Positions 6,835 through 14,339 of a stretch of 21,214 bases of DNA are shown here, piece after piece. Source of the DNA: DATKEH01 sp035546355 (GTDB taxonomy: Bacteria > Acidobacteriota > Thermoanaerobaculia > Multivoradales > JAIOJS01); contig DATKEH010000261.1 in assembly GCA_035546355.1 (NCBI GenBank), positions 1-21,214 on the forward strand, given 5' to 3'. Within the stretch, counting starts at the first letter, position 1. The number at the start of each line of letters is the position of its first letter. Below the pieces are notes generated by a model that saw nothing but the letters and a program-made list of their open reading frames with translations, was not told the origin of the DNA and ran no database searches. Both the position numbers and the translations under genes were made by a program.

Positions 6835-8531
6835 GGCGGCGGCGGCGTCTGCGCTGCGCGCTGGCGACGAGCGCGCTGGCCGCGAGCGCGCTGGCGACGG
6901 CGTGCGCCGCGGCGCCACCGGCCACCCCCGAGAGGCCCGCGGCGAGCACCGGCTCCTTCGCCCTCGTCGACGTGGCGCCGCGGCTCGGGCTGGCCGATCG
7001 CCGCTGGCGCGGCCGCATGCGCGACGCCAAGATCATCGCCACGGTGGGCGGCGGCGTCGCCTGGGGCGACGCCGACGGCGACGGCGACCTCGACCTGTGG
7101 CTCACCCAGGGAATGCGCCACCCCGACCGCGCCCTCCATCCCGCCAACTGCGGCACGCTGCTGCGCAACGACGGCCCCGCCGACGCCTTCGTCGCGGTGA
7201 CGGCGGCGGCGGGCCTCGCCGCGGCCTGCGGCTGGGGGATGGGAGCGCTGTTCGAGGACCTCGACAACGACGGCGACCTCGACCTGCTCCTCACCTTCCT
7301 CGGCGAGGCGCAGGCCTGGCGCAACCGGGGGGACGGCAGCTTCTCCCGCCAGCCCCTGCCGGCGGCGGCCGACGGCTGGCTGACCGGCGCCGCCGCCCTC
7401 GACGCCGATGGCGACGGCGACCTCGACCTCTACCTCTCCCGCTACCTCGACACCGATTTCGCCACCGAGCGCGCGCGGCCGGCATTCGCGCTGCTGCCCC
7501 TGGAGGCCTACCCGCCGCGCGGCGACCTGCTGCTGCTGCAGGAGCGGCCGTGGGAGTACCGCGCCGCCCCCGAGGCGGCCATCGCCGCCCCCGTCGGCCG
7601 CGGCCTGACCGTCGTCGCCGCCGACTTCGACCGCGACGGCCGCCCCGACCTCTACGTCGCCAACGACCGCGACCGCAACACCCTGCTGCGCGGCCGCGGC
7701 GACGGCACCTTCGCCGACCTCAGCGAGATCGCCGGGGCCGGCTACGGCCTCGACGGCGGCGTCGAGGCGGGAATGGGCGTCGCCGTCGCCGACCTCGACG
7801 GCAACGGCTGGCAGGACCTGGTGGTGACCAACTTCGCCGGCGAGCCCGCCAACCTGTTCCTCGACAGCGGCGGCATGGCGTACCGCGACGCCAGCCGCGA
7901 GAGCGGCCTGTACGCCCCGTCGCACCCCTGGCTCGGCTGGGCCGCCATCGCCGAGGACCTCGACGACGACGGCCGCCGCGACCTGCTGCTCAGCCACGGG
8001 CACTTGATGCCCTCGTGGGTGGGGCGGGTGGCCCGCTGGAAGGGGCAGCGCGAGCTGGTGGACGCGACCTTCCGCGGCCCCTTCCGCCAGCCGCTGCTGC
8101 TGCTCGCCAACGCCGGCGGCAGGTTCCTGCCCCAGCCGGTGCCGTGGGCGCCGGGGGTGTGGCGCGGCGGCGCCGCCGCCGACTACGACGGCGACGGGCG
8201 CGTCGACGTGCTGCTCTACTCCTCCGACCGCCGCACCCCCACCCGCCTGCTGCACAACCGCACGCAGGGGAGCCGCTGGCTGGAGGTGCGGCCGCGGCGG
8301 CCCGGCGCCGCACCCCCCGGCGCCGGCCTCGAGGTGACGGTGACGAGCGACGGCCGCGCGCAGGTGGCGCAGGTGGTCTCCGGCGGCTCCTACCTGTCGG
8401 GCAGCGCCGCGCCGCTCCACTTCGGACTCGGCGGCGCGCCGGCGGCCGCCGTCGAGGCCGGCCCGCTGCGCGGGGCGCCGCGGCGGCGCTTCACCGCCCT
8501 CCCCGCCGAGCGGGTGATCGTCCTGCCCTGA
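6831..8531 (+). CDS. Exported FG-GAP/VCBS repeat protein with C-terminal ASPIC/UnbV domain (CRTAC1-like)
   Basis: The 566-residue protein starts at GTG 6831, overlapping the stop of the KS-like gene (GTGA), with GGAGG at 6822-6826. An Arg-rich n-region and an Ala/Leu stretch at about 9-24 form a signal peptide. Cys25 follows A-T-A, so it may be a lipoprotein, although Ala at -3 is not the usual lipobox Leu. Seven Asp-rich calcium-type repeats (pattern D-x-D-x-D/N-G) begin near residues 80, 143, 191, 265, 321, 376 and 451, suggesting a seven-bladed beta-propeller. Residues about 485-535 (V-V-S-G-G-S-Y-L-S-G followed by L-H-F-G-L-G) match the ASPIC/UnbV domain, named partly for a gene of enediyne PKS clusters. 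Its coupling to the ketosynthase genes suggests a cell-envelope role connected with the product; the molecular function is unknown. Confidence 0.9.
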   Translation: MRRRRRLRCALATSALAASALATACAAAPPATPERPAASTGSFALVDVAPRLGLADRRWRGRMRDAKIIATVGGGVAWGDADGDGDLDLWLTQGMRHPDRALHPANCGTLLRNDGPADAFVAVTAAAGLAAACGWGMGALFEDLDNDGDLDLLLTFLGEAQAWRNRGDGSFSRQPLPAAADGWLTGAAALDADGDGDLDLYLSRYLDTDFATERARPAFALLPLEAYPPRGDLLLLQERPWEYRAAPEAAIAAPVGRGLTVVAADFDRDGRPDLYVANDRDRNTLLRGRGDGTFADLSEIAGAGYGLDGGVEAGMGVAVADLDGNGWQDLVVTNFAGEPANLFLDSGGMAYRDASRESGLYAPSHPWLGWAAIAEDLDDDGRRDLLLSHGHLMPSWVGRVARWKGQRELVDATFRGPFRQPLLLLANAGGRFLPQPVPWAPGVWRGGAAADYDGDGRVDVLLYSSDRRTPTRLLHNRTQGSRWLEVRPRRPGAAPPGAGLEVTVTSDGRAQVAQVVSGGSYLSGSAAPLHFGLGGAPAAAVEAGPLRGAPRRRFTALPAERVIVLP

Positions 8532-8538
8532 GCCGCGG

Positions 8539-8645
8539 CGGGCGGGCGCAGAGGCCCGCCCCTACGACCCTACGAGGGCCCACTCCGGCGTAGGGGCCGG
8601 CCTCCGTGCCGGCCCGGGCGGGCGCAGAGGCCCGCCCCTACGACC
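8539..8645. repeat. REP-like cluster: three palindromic elements in alternating orientation
   Basis: A 31-bp sequence occurs twice as exact direct repeats (8539-8569 and 8615-8645). Each copy contains a perfect 8-bp stem with a 6-base GCAGAG loop (8540-8561 and 8616-8637), followed by CCTACGACC. Between them, at 8594-8615, is a third hairpin with the same geometry in reverse orientation: stem GGGCCGGC/GCCGGCCC, loop CTCCGT, preceded by CGTAGG. Its stem differs from the outer copies but remains perfectly paired. The cluster fills the gap between convergent genes, a usual place for REP/BIME-type elements, and may terminate transcription from both sides. No U-tract is present. Confidence 0.75.
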
Positions 8646-8672
8646 GCCACGGGGCCCAGCCGGCCCTGTCTC

Positions 8673-10085
8673 TCAGTCGTTCCCCAGCCGGTGCAGCTTC
8701 ATCAGGTTGGTGGAGTGCCGCTCGTTGGGGGGCACGCCGGCCACCATCACCACCCCCTCCCCCGCCTCGCAGATGCCGAGCTCGAGCAGGCGCCGGGCGG
8801 CGAAGGCGATCATCGCGTCGGTCGACTCCAGGCGCTCGAACATCAGCGGGCGCACCCCCCACAGCATCGCCGCCTGCCGGTAGGTGCGGGCCTCGGGCGT
8901 GAAGGCGACGATGCGCGCCTGCGGCCGGTACTTCGACAGCAGCCGCGCGGTGCTGCCCGACTCGGTGAAGGCGACGATGGTGTCGACGCCCAGCAGCCGC
9001 GCCGCGTCCACCGCCGACTTGGCGGTGGCGGAGGGGAACGGCTCCTCGTGGCGCAGCAGCCCCTCCTGCACCGAGCCGTAGCCCAAGCTCCCCTCTATCT
9101 CGCGGCAGATCACGTCCAGCATCTCGACCGCGCGCACCGGGTACTTGCCGCTGGCGGTCTCGCCCGAGAGCATCACCGCGTCGGTGCCGGTGAGGATGGC
9201 GCTGGCCACGTCGGTGACCTCGGCGCGGGTCGGGCGCGGGTTGACGGTCATCGACTCCAGCATCTCGGTGGCGGTGATCGACATGCGGCCGGCGGCGTTG
9301 GTGCGGGCCAGGATGTCCACCTGCACCAGCGGGATCTTCTGCAGCGGCAACTGCACCCCCAGGTCACCGCGCGCCACCATCACTCCCTGCGCCTCCGCCA
9401 GGATCTCCTCGAGCCGCTCGTAGGCGACGGCGAGCTCGATCTTGGCCACCACCGGGGTGTCGCCGCCGGCGAGCTCGGCCACCTGCGCGACGTCGGCGGC
9501 GCTGCGCACGAAGGAGGCCGCCACCAGGTCGACCCCGAGCTCGCGGCCGAACCGGAGGTCGCGGCGGTCCTTGTCGGTGACCGAAGGGGCGCGCAGCTCC
9601 GACTGCGGGAAGGCCACCCCCTTGCCGCTGCCCAGCCGCCCTCCCGTCAGCACCTCGGCGCGCAGGGCATCGCCCTCGCTGGCGGTGACGCGCAGGCGGA
9701 TCAGCCCGTCGGCGAGCAGCACCTCCTCTCCGGGCTGGATATCCTCGAGCAGGTGCTCGTAGTCGACGTAGAGGGTCTCGGCGTCCCCGTCGCCCGGGCC
9801 CTGGAGCAGCGTCACCTCGCTCCCCTCCGCCAGCTCCACCGCGCCGCCGGGGAAGCCGCCGACGCGGATCTTGGGGCCCTGGATGTCCTGCAGCAGCGCC
9901 ACCGACCGCCCCTCCGCGCGCGCCGCCTCCCGTACCCGCTCGGCGAACCGGCGGTGGTCGTCGTGCTCGCCGTGCGAGAAGTTGAGCCGCGCCACGTCCA
10001 TCCCCGCCGCCACCAGGGCGCGGATGGTCGCCGCGTCGGCGGACGCCGGCCCCAGGGTGGCGATGATCTTGGTCTTGCGGTCCAT
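8673..10085 (-). CDS. pyk: Pyruvate kinase
   Basis: From the ATG at 10085 this is 470 residues, standard for bacterial pyruvate kinase; the open frame extends to 10424 but the M-D-R-K-T-K-I-I-A-T-L-G-P start is family-typical. It transfers phosphate from phosphoenolpyruvate to ADP, the last step of glycolysis, in the cytoplasm. Visible motifs: A-R-L-N-F-S-H-G at 32-39 with R33, N35 and S37; D-I-Q-G-P-K-I-R at 67-74; the catalytic K215 and metal ligand E217 in A-K-I-E; A-R-G-D-L-G-V at 238-244 with the metal ligand D241; and G-T-D-A-V-M-L-S-G-E-T-A-S-G-K-Y-P at 300-316. Gln245 replaces the usual Glu after G-D-L-G-V, and T-A-T-E-M-L-E-S-M has Glu where Gln is usual; both are minor. The allosteric C-terminal domain is complete. 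Monocistronic, convergent with the UnbV-domain gene and divergent from the M50 gene. Confidence 0.97.
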   Translation of the reverse strand: MDRKTKIIATLGPASADAATIRALVAAGMDVARLNFSHGEHDDHRRFAERVREAARAEGRSVALLQDIQGPKIRVGGFPGGAVELAEGSEVTLLQGPGDGDAETLYVDYEHLLEDIQPGEEVLLADGLIRLRVTASEGDALRAEVLTGGRLGSGKGVAFPQSELRAPSVTDKDRRDLRFGRELGVDLVAASFVRSAADVAQVAELAGGDTPVVAKIELAVAYERLEEILAEAQGVMVARGDLGVQLPLQKIPLVQVDILARTNAAGRMSITATEMLESMTVNPRPTRAEVTDVASAILTGTDAVMLSGETASGKYPVRAVEMLDVICREIEGSLGYGSVQEGLLRHEEPFPSATAKSAVDAARLLGVDTIVAFTESGSTARLLSKYRPQARIVAFTPEARTYRQAAMLWGVRPLMFERLESTDAMIAFAARRLLELGICEAGEGVVMVAGVPPNERHSTNLMKLHRLGND

Positions 10086-10144
10086 GACCTGCACGCGGCG
10101 CGGTTGTATCACGACGCCCGAGCCGCCATGGTAGAACTCGCGCC

Positions 10145-10855
10145 GTGGATCTCTCCGGCGCCACCTTCGCCCTGCTGCTGGTGTGGTACGCCGTCTTCCT
10201 CTTCTCCACCACGCTGCACGAGGCGTCGCACGCGCTGGTGGCCTACAAGCTCGGCGACCCCACCGCCTACCACGGCGGCCAGGTGTCGCTGAACCCGCTG
10301 CCGCACATCGTCCGCGAGCCGCTGGGGATGGTGGCGTTCCCGGTGATCTCCTTCCTGATGATCGGCTTCGTCTTCGGCTGGGCCAGCGCCCCCTACGACC
10401 CGCAGTGGGCGGCCCGCCACCCACGCCGCTCCGGGCTGATGTCGCTGGCCGGCCCCACCGCCAACCTGGCGCTGGTGGCGGTCGGCTGGGTGCTCATCCG
10501 GGTGGGCCTGGCCGCGGGCTGGTTCCGCCCGCCGGAGGCGATCACCGGCCTCGACACGCTCACCGCCGGCGCCGGCGGCCCCGGCACCGCCGGGCTCGCC
10601 ACCTTCGTCAGCGTGCTGTTCAGCCTCAACCTCATCCTCTTCCTGTTCAACCTGCTGCCGTTGCCACCGCTGGACGGCAGCGGCGTGGTGCAGATCCTGC
10701 TGTCCGAGGACACCGCCCGCCGCTACCAGCAGCTGCTCGCCCACCCGATGCTGGGGCTGATCGGCATCCTCATCGCCTGGCGGCTGTTCAGCCCGCTCTT
10801 CCGGCCCCTCTTCCGCTTCGCCCTCGAGCTCCTCTACCCGGGGGTGTACGGTTGA
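10145..10855 (+). CDS. Site-2-protease-family (M50) membrane metalloprotease
   Basis: The 236-residue polytopic membrane protein starts at GTG 10145, 59 bases from the divergent pyk start; no clear Shine-Dalgarno precedes it. The zinc site is visible: H25-E26-A-S-H29 inside the first helix (T-T-L-H-E-A-S-H-A-L) and the third ligand D177 in N-L-L-P-L-P-P-L-D-G. G-P-T-A-N-L-A-L at 103-110 matches the conserved G-P-x-x-N segment. Hydrophobic stretches lie at about 6-22, 62-80, 99-122, 150-172 and 195-212. The family cleaves substrates within the membrane. Members with this minimal layout, without a PDZ domain, are common and mostly of unknown substrate. It is first in a run with two TPM-domain genes, the next starting 7 bases later. 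Confidence 0.93.
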   Translation: MDLSGATFALLLVWYAVFLFSTTLHEASHALVAYKLGDPTAYHGGQVSLNPLPHIVREPLGMVAFPVISFLMIGFVFGWASAPYDPQWAARHPRRSGLMSLAGPTANLALVAVGWVLIRVGLAAGWFRPPEAITGLDTLTAGAGGPGTAGLATFVSVLFSLNLILFLFNLLPLPPLDGSGVVQILLSEDTARRYQQLLAHPMLGLIGILIAWRLFSPLFRPLFRFALELLYPGVYG

Positions 10856-10862
10856 CGCTACC

Positions 10863-11522
10863 GTGAGGAAGCGGCTGCAGGCCCTGTTCCCGCCCGCGGC
10901 GGTGGGCCGGGTGCGGCAGGCGGTGGAGGAGGCGGAGCGCGGCACCGCCGGCGAGATCGTGCCGGTGGTGGTGTCGGCCTGCGACGCCCACCCGGAGGCG
11001 GCCTGGAAGGCGACGGCGCTCGGCGCCCTAGGGGCGGTGGCCGGCGCCTTCCTCTACTTCCAGCTCTCCGGACGCTGGGCCGCCGACCTGCTCTGGTGGT
11101 CGCTGCTGCCGGCCCTCGCCGGCGGCGCCGCGGGTTGGCTGGCGGGCGGGCTGCCCGCGCTCCGCCGCCGGCTGGTCGACCCCGAGGTCCTCGAGGAGCG
11201 GGTGCAGCGGGCGGCGCGCGCCGCCTTCCTCGAGCACCGGGTGCACGCCACCCGCCAGCGCACCGGCGTGCTGATCTTCGTCGCCCTGTTCGAGCACCGG
11301 GTGGTGGTGCTGGCCGACGAGGGCATCCACCCCGCGGTGCCGCACGCGATGTGGGCCGAGGTGGCGGCGGGGATCGCCTCCGGCCTCCGCGCCGGGCGTC
11401 CGCTGGCGGCGCTGGTCGAGGGGATCGAACGCTGTGGCCGCATCCTGGCCACCCACGGCCCCGCCGCCGCCCCGGGCGACGTCGACGAGCTCTCCGACAC
11501 GCCCCGCCTGGAGGAGCGTTGA
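10863..11522 (+). CDS. TPM-domain membrane protein (TLP18.3/Psb32/MOLO-1 family)
   Basis: A 219-residue protein from GTG 10863, with translation probably coupled to the M50 gene 7 bases upstream. Two hydrophobic segments at about 48-65 and 75-98 anchor it in the membrane. The soluble part from about residue 112 onward resembles the TPM fold, including T-G-V-L-I-F-V-A-L-F-E-H-R-V-V-V-L-A-D-E-G-I at 134-155. That segment is typical of the short TPM proteins that accompany a longer YgcG-like partner. The domain split around the two helices (N-terminal G-T-A-G-E-I-V-P-V-V-V at about 27-37, the rest after the membrane) is also usual for these proteins. Function is unresolved; related domains are linked to membrane-protein turnover and repair. 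The stop overlaps the next gene's TTG start (TTGA). Confidence 0.82.
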   Translation: MRKRLQALFPPAAVGRVRQAVEEAERGTAGEIVPVVVSACDAHPEAAWKATALGALGAVAGAFLYFQLSGRWAADLLWWSLLPALAGGAAGWLAGGLPALRRRLVDPEVLEERVQRAARAAFLEHRVHATRQRTGVLIFVALFEHRVVVLADEGIHPAVPHAMWAEVAAGIASGLRAGRPLAALVEGIERCGRILATHGPAAAPGDVDELSDTPRLEER

Positions 11523-12451
11523 GGGCCCGCCACCCGCGGCGGGCCGCCAACCCCAGCGGTCGCTGCGGCGCCGCCTTCGCGGCCCTGCTGCTGGCCGCGG
11601 CGGCGCTCGCCACGGCCCTCGAGGTGCCCTTCCTCAGCGGCCGGGTGGTGGACCAGGCCGGCATCCTCGACCCCGCCGACGAGGCGGCCCTCGACGAGCG
11701 GCTGGCCGCCCTCGAGCGGGAGACCGGCGCGCAGGTGGCGGTGCTCACCCTCCGCGAGCTCGGCGACGAGGATCTCGAGGGCTACGCCCTGCGGGTGGCC
11801 GAGACCTGGCAGCTGGGGCGCCGCGACATCGATGACGGGGTGCTGCTGCTGGTGGCGGTGAACGACCGCAAGATGCGGTTGGAGGTGGGCTACGGCCTCG
11901 AGGCCTCGCTGCCCGACCTGCTCGCCAAGCGGATCCTCGACGAGGTGGTGGCGCCGCGGTTCCGGCGCGGCGACTTCGCCGCCGGCATCCGCGACGGTGT
12001 CGACGCCGTCGCCACCGCCATCCGCGGCGGCGACCCGCTGCCGCCGCCGCCGCCCGGCGGCGACCGGCCCTCCACGCCGCTGGGCTCGGTGATGCTGATC
12101 GGCTTCCTCGCCTTCATGGCCCCCTTCGTGCTGAGCGCGCTGTTCACCAAGGGGTGCGGCGGCTGGTTCCTCTACCTCTTCCTGACCCCGTTCTTCGCCG
12201 CCTTCCCCTTCGCCATGCTGGGGCCGCGAGCGGCGGTGCCCATCGTCCTGGCGTGGCTCGCCTTCTTCCCCCTGCTGCGCCTGTGGCTCGGTCGCCACCC
12301 CGCCGGCAAGCAGTTCCGCCGGCGCCACCCGGGGCTGACGCGATGGGGCGGCATGGCCACCGGCGGCGGGCGGTCCGGCGGCTTCTCCGGCGGCGGCTTC
12401 TCGGGCGGCGGCGGCAGCTTCGGCGGCGGTGGCGCCTCGAGCAGCTGGTGA
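11519..12451 (+). CDS. YgcG-like TPM-domain protein with Gly-rich C-terminus
   Basis: From TTG 11519 (310 residues), chosen because it overlaps the upstream stop, has GGAGG at 11510-11514, and gives a full signal peptide (basic start, then A-L-L-L-A-A-A-A-L-A-T-A at about 22-33). The TPM domain covers about 38-170, including V-V-D-Q-A-G-I-L, G-A-Q-V-A-V-L-T-L, D-D-G-V-L-L-L-V-A-V-N-D-R-K-M-R-L-E-V-G-Y-G in segments, then a proline run and D-R-P-S. Hydrophobic segments follow at about 190-209, 214-234 and 238-255, then the family-typical tail of Gly/Ser/Phe repeats ending S-S-S-W. In most genomes such pairs accompany lemA; none is present here. The M50 protease upstream points to envelope protein quality control, which is inference. 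Confidence 0.88.
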   Translation: MRARHPRRAANPSGRCGAAFAALLLAAAALATALEVPFLSGRVVDQAGILDPADEAALDERLAALERETGAQVAVLTLRELGDEDLEGYALRVAETWQLGRRDIDDGVLLLVAVNDRKMRLEVGYGLEASLPDLLAKRILDEVVAPRFRRGDFAAGIRDGVDAVATAIRGGDPLPPPPPGGDRPSTPLGSVMLIGFLAFMAPFVLSALFTKGCGGWFLYLFLTPFFAAFPFAMLGPRAAVPIVLAWLAFFPLLRLWLGRHPAGKQFRRRHPGLTRWGGMATGGGRSGGFSGGGFSGGGGSFGGGGASSSW

Positions 12452-12509
12452 CCAGGGCCCGTGGGGCTCTTGACTGCGTGCCGCTACACTGGAATCGGGC
12501 AGCCGGGTC

Positions 12510-12518
12510 TGCTATGAT
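12510..12518 (+). promoter_or_regulatory. Candidate extended -10 promoter element for the secreted protease
   Basis: TGC followed by TATGAT (12513-12518) is a good extended -10 element in otherwise G+C-rich DNA, about 80 bases before the protease start. The 17-base-spaced -35 position reads TGGAAT, a weak match; a TTGACT at 12470-12475 is too far away to pair with it. Confidence 0.4.
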
Positions 12519-12540
12519 CGCGCGTAAGGAGCCGTCTGAC

Positions 12541-12579
12541 ATGGAAGGCTGCGCCTCCCGTGCGATCGCCTCGCAGTAG
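12541..12579 (+). CDS. Possible 12-codon leader peptide upstream of the protease gene
   Basis: ATG at 12541 follows an AAGGAG (12526-12531) by 9 bases, the same spacing as for the protease gene itself, and reads 12 codons (M-E-G-C-A-S-R-A-I-A-S-Q) to TAG at 12577-12579. The protease ribosome binding site begins only 6 bases later, so the two could be coupled. The frame is also open from an ATG at 12514. It may equally be chance; nothing in the peptide suggests attenuation by a specific amino acid. Confidence 0.25.
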   Translation: MEGCASRAIASQ

Positions 12580-12599
12580 CCTAGAAGGAGAGCTCGACG

Positions 12600-14339
12600 A
12601 TGCAACGAATCGCCCTGACCTGTACCGCGGCCGCCCTGGCCCTCGTCCTGCTCGCCCCCGCCGCCTCGGCCGCCGGCCTCCAGTTCGGCGACGACGGCAC
12701 CCTCGAGGTCGCCGGCGAGGCCGCCCGCGGCCTGGCCGAGCGCGACGCCGCCGCCGAGCGCGGCCTGCTCGACCTGCTGCTGCGCGACGAGGTACGCGCC
12801 GGCCTCGGCCGCCCGATCGCGGTAGGGGTCACCCCCGAAGAGCGGGAGGCGATCGAGCGCGGCACCGACGACCCGCGCCTGCTGGTCGGCGTCGCCAAGA
12901 CCGCCGCCGCCGAGGTGCGATTCTCGGCCGCCGGCGCGGCGCTGCTGAACCGCCGCCCGCAGCAGCTCGAGCACGGCGCCATCGGCCGGCTCGGCGAGCG
13001 CGGCTGGGTGTGGACCGGCACCGTCAGCTCGCCCGGCGCCGCCGCCGTGCGTATCCACTTCAGCGACTTCTTCCTGCCGCGCAACGCCGAGCTGTACGTC
13101 TACAGCGACCGCGGCGAGGTCTTCGGCCCCTACGACCGGCGGGGACCCTCCGGCGATGGCGACTTCTGGGCCCACACCGTGGCCGGCGAGACCGCCGTCC
13201 TGCAGGTGCGCTACACCGGCAGCGACACCCGCGCCAGCCTGCGCGGCGCCCGCTTCACGGTCCAGGAGGTCGGCCACCTGAGCGAGAAGTTCCTGTACTC
13301 GCTGCTCGAGCGCCAGGGCGAGGGGCTGCAGCTCTCCGAGCAGGCGTTCTGCTCGTTCAACGCCAACTGCGTCGAGAACGCCAACTGCAGCAACCTGCCG
13401 GCGGCGATCGAGGAGGCCCGCGACGCCTCGGCCCACATCCTGTTCGCCTCCGGCCCCTGGCTCTACATCTGCAGCGGCGGCCTGGTGAACGACTCCGACG
13501 ACGGCAGCCAGATCCCCTACTTCGTCACCGCCAACCACTGCATCAGCAAGGGCGGTGAGGCCAGCAGCATGGAGGCCTACTTCTTCTTCGAGACCAACTG
13601 CGGCGGCTCGTGCACCCTGGGCAGCAACGTGCCGCGCACCTCGGGGTCGACGATCGTGAGCACCAGCAAGACCAGCGACTACACCCTGCTGCGGCTCAAC
13701 CAGTCGGCGCCGTCCGGCGCCTGGTTCCTGGGGTGGAACAGCACCGCGGTCGCCAACAACCACAACACCGCCCTCTACCGCATCAGCCACCCCAAGGGCG
13801 CGCCGCAGGCGTACTCGACCCACTCGGTGGACACCTCCAAACCGACCTGCCGCTCCTGGCCGCGCGGCAACTGGATCTACAGCCGCGACACCTACGGCGC
13901 GACCGAAGGCGGCAGCTCGGGCTCGCCGGTGCTCAACGCCAGCGGCCAGCTGGTGGGGCAGCTCTCCGGCGCCTGCGGCTACGACGTCTACAACGTCTGC
14001 AACAGCGCCGACAACGCCACCGTCGACGGCGCCTTCGCCGCCTACTTCGACAGCGTCGCCCCCTACCTCGGCGGCGGCAGCAGCTGCACCGACGCCGACA
14101 ACGACACCTACTGCAGCGACGTGGACTGCAACGACGGCGACCCCAACGTCAACCCCGGCGCCATCGAGATCTGCGACGACGGCATCGACAACGACTGCAA
14201 CGGCCTGACCGACGGGGACGACCAGGCCTGCAGCACCGGCAGCTGCGACCTGCTGCCCAGCGGCGCGGGCTGCACCGAGAACAGCGAGTGCTGCTCGGGC
14301 AACTGCAAGGGCCGCCCCGGCAGCCGTACCTGCAAGTAG
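12600..14339 (+). CDS. Secreted trypsin-like serine protease with MopE-like and Cys-rich C-terminal modules
   Basis: 579 residues from ATG 12600, preceded by AAGGAG at 12585-12590 with 9-base spacing. A signal peptide ends near A-A-S-A at residues 21-24. An N-terminal region to about 245 has no obvious motif and could be a propeptide or jelly-roll-like domain. The protease domain (about 250-490) has the triad His313 in F-V-T-A-N-H-C, Asp360 in S-D-Y-T-L-L, and Ser440 in G-G-S-S-G-S-P, with many Cys, resembling bacterial lysyl-endopeptidase-type S1 enzymes. Residues 496-544 (C-x-D-A-D-N-D, then D-C-N-D-G-D-P, then E-I-C-D-D-G-I-D-N-D-C-N) form a MopE-type Asp-rich metal-binding motif. The last 31 residues carry C-T-E-N-S-E-C-C-S-G-N-C, a knottin-like tail common in secreted proteins of environmental Gram-negatives. 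It probably acts extracellularly on protein substrates; cleavage specificity is not predictable here. Confidence 0.93.
   Translation: MQRIALTCTAAALALVLLAPAASAAGLQFGDDGTLEVAGEAARGLAERDAAAERGLLDLLLRDEVRAGLGRPIAVGVTPEEREAIERGTDDPRLLVGVAKTAAAEVRFSAAGAALLNRRPQQLEHGAIGRLGERGWVWTGTVSSPGAAAVRIHFSDFFLPRNAELYVYSDRGEVFGPYDRRGPSGDGDFWAHTVAGETAVLQVRYTGSDTRASLRGARFTVQEVGHLSEKFLYSLLERQGEGLQLSEQAFCSFNANCVENANCSNLPAAIEEARDASAHILFASGPWLYICSGGLVNDSDDGSQIPYFVTANHCISKGGEASSMEAYFFFETNCGGSCTLGSNVPRTSGSTIVSTSKTSDYTLLRLNQSAPSGAWFLGWNSTAVANNHNTALYRISHPKGAPQAYSTHSVDTSKPTCRSWPRGNWIYSRDTYGATEGGSSGSPVLNASGQLVGQLSGACGYDVYNVCNSADNATVDGAFAAYFDSVAPYLGGGSSCTDADNDTYCSDVDCNDGDPNVNPGAIEICDDGIDNDCNGLTDGDDQACSTGSCDLLPSGAGCTENSECCSGNCKGRPGSRTCK

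Noticed and set aside
8532..8672. CRISPR array, because of 31-bp direct repeats
   Set aside because: Only two direct copies with a 45-base gap that itself contains an inverted third copy; the pattern fits REP-like palindromes.
12470..12490. TTGACT (12470) plus TACACT (12485) as a -35/-10 promoter pair
   Set aside because: The spacer is only 9 bases, far too short for a sigma-70-type promoter.
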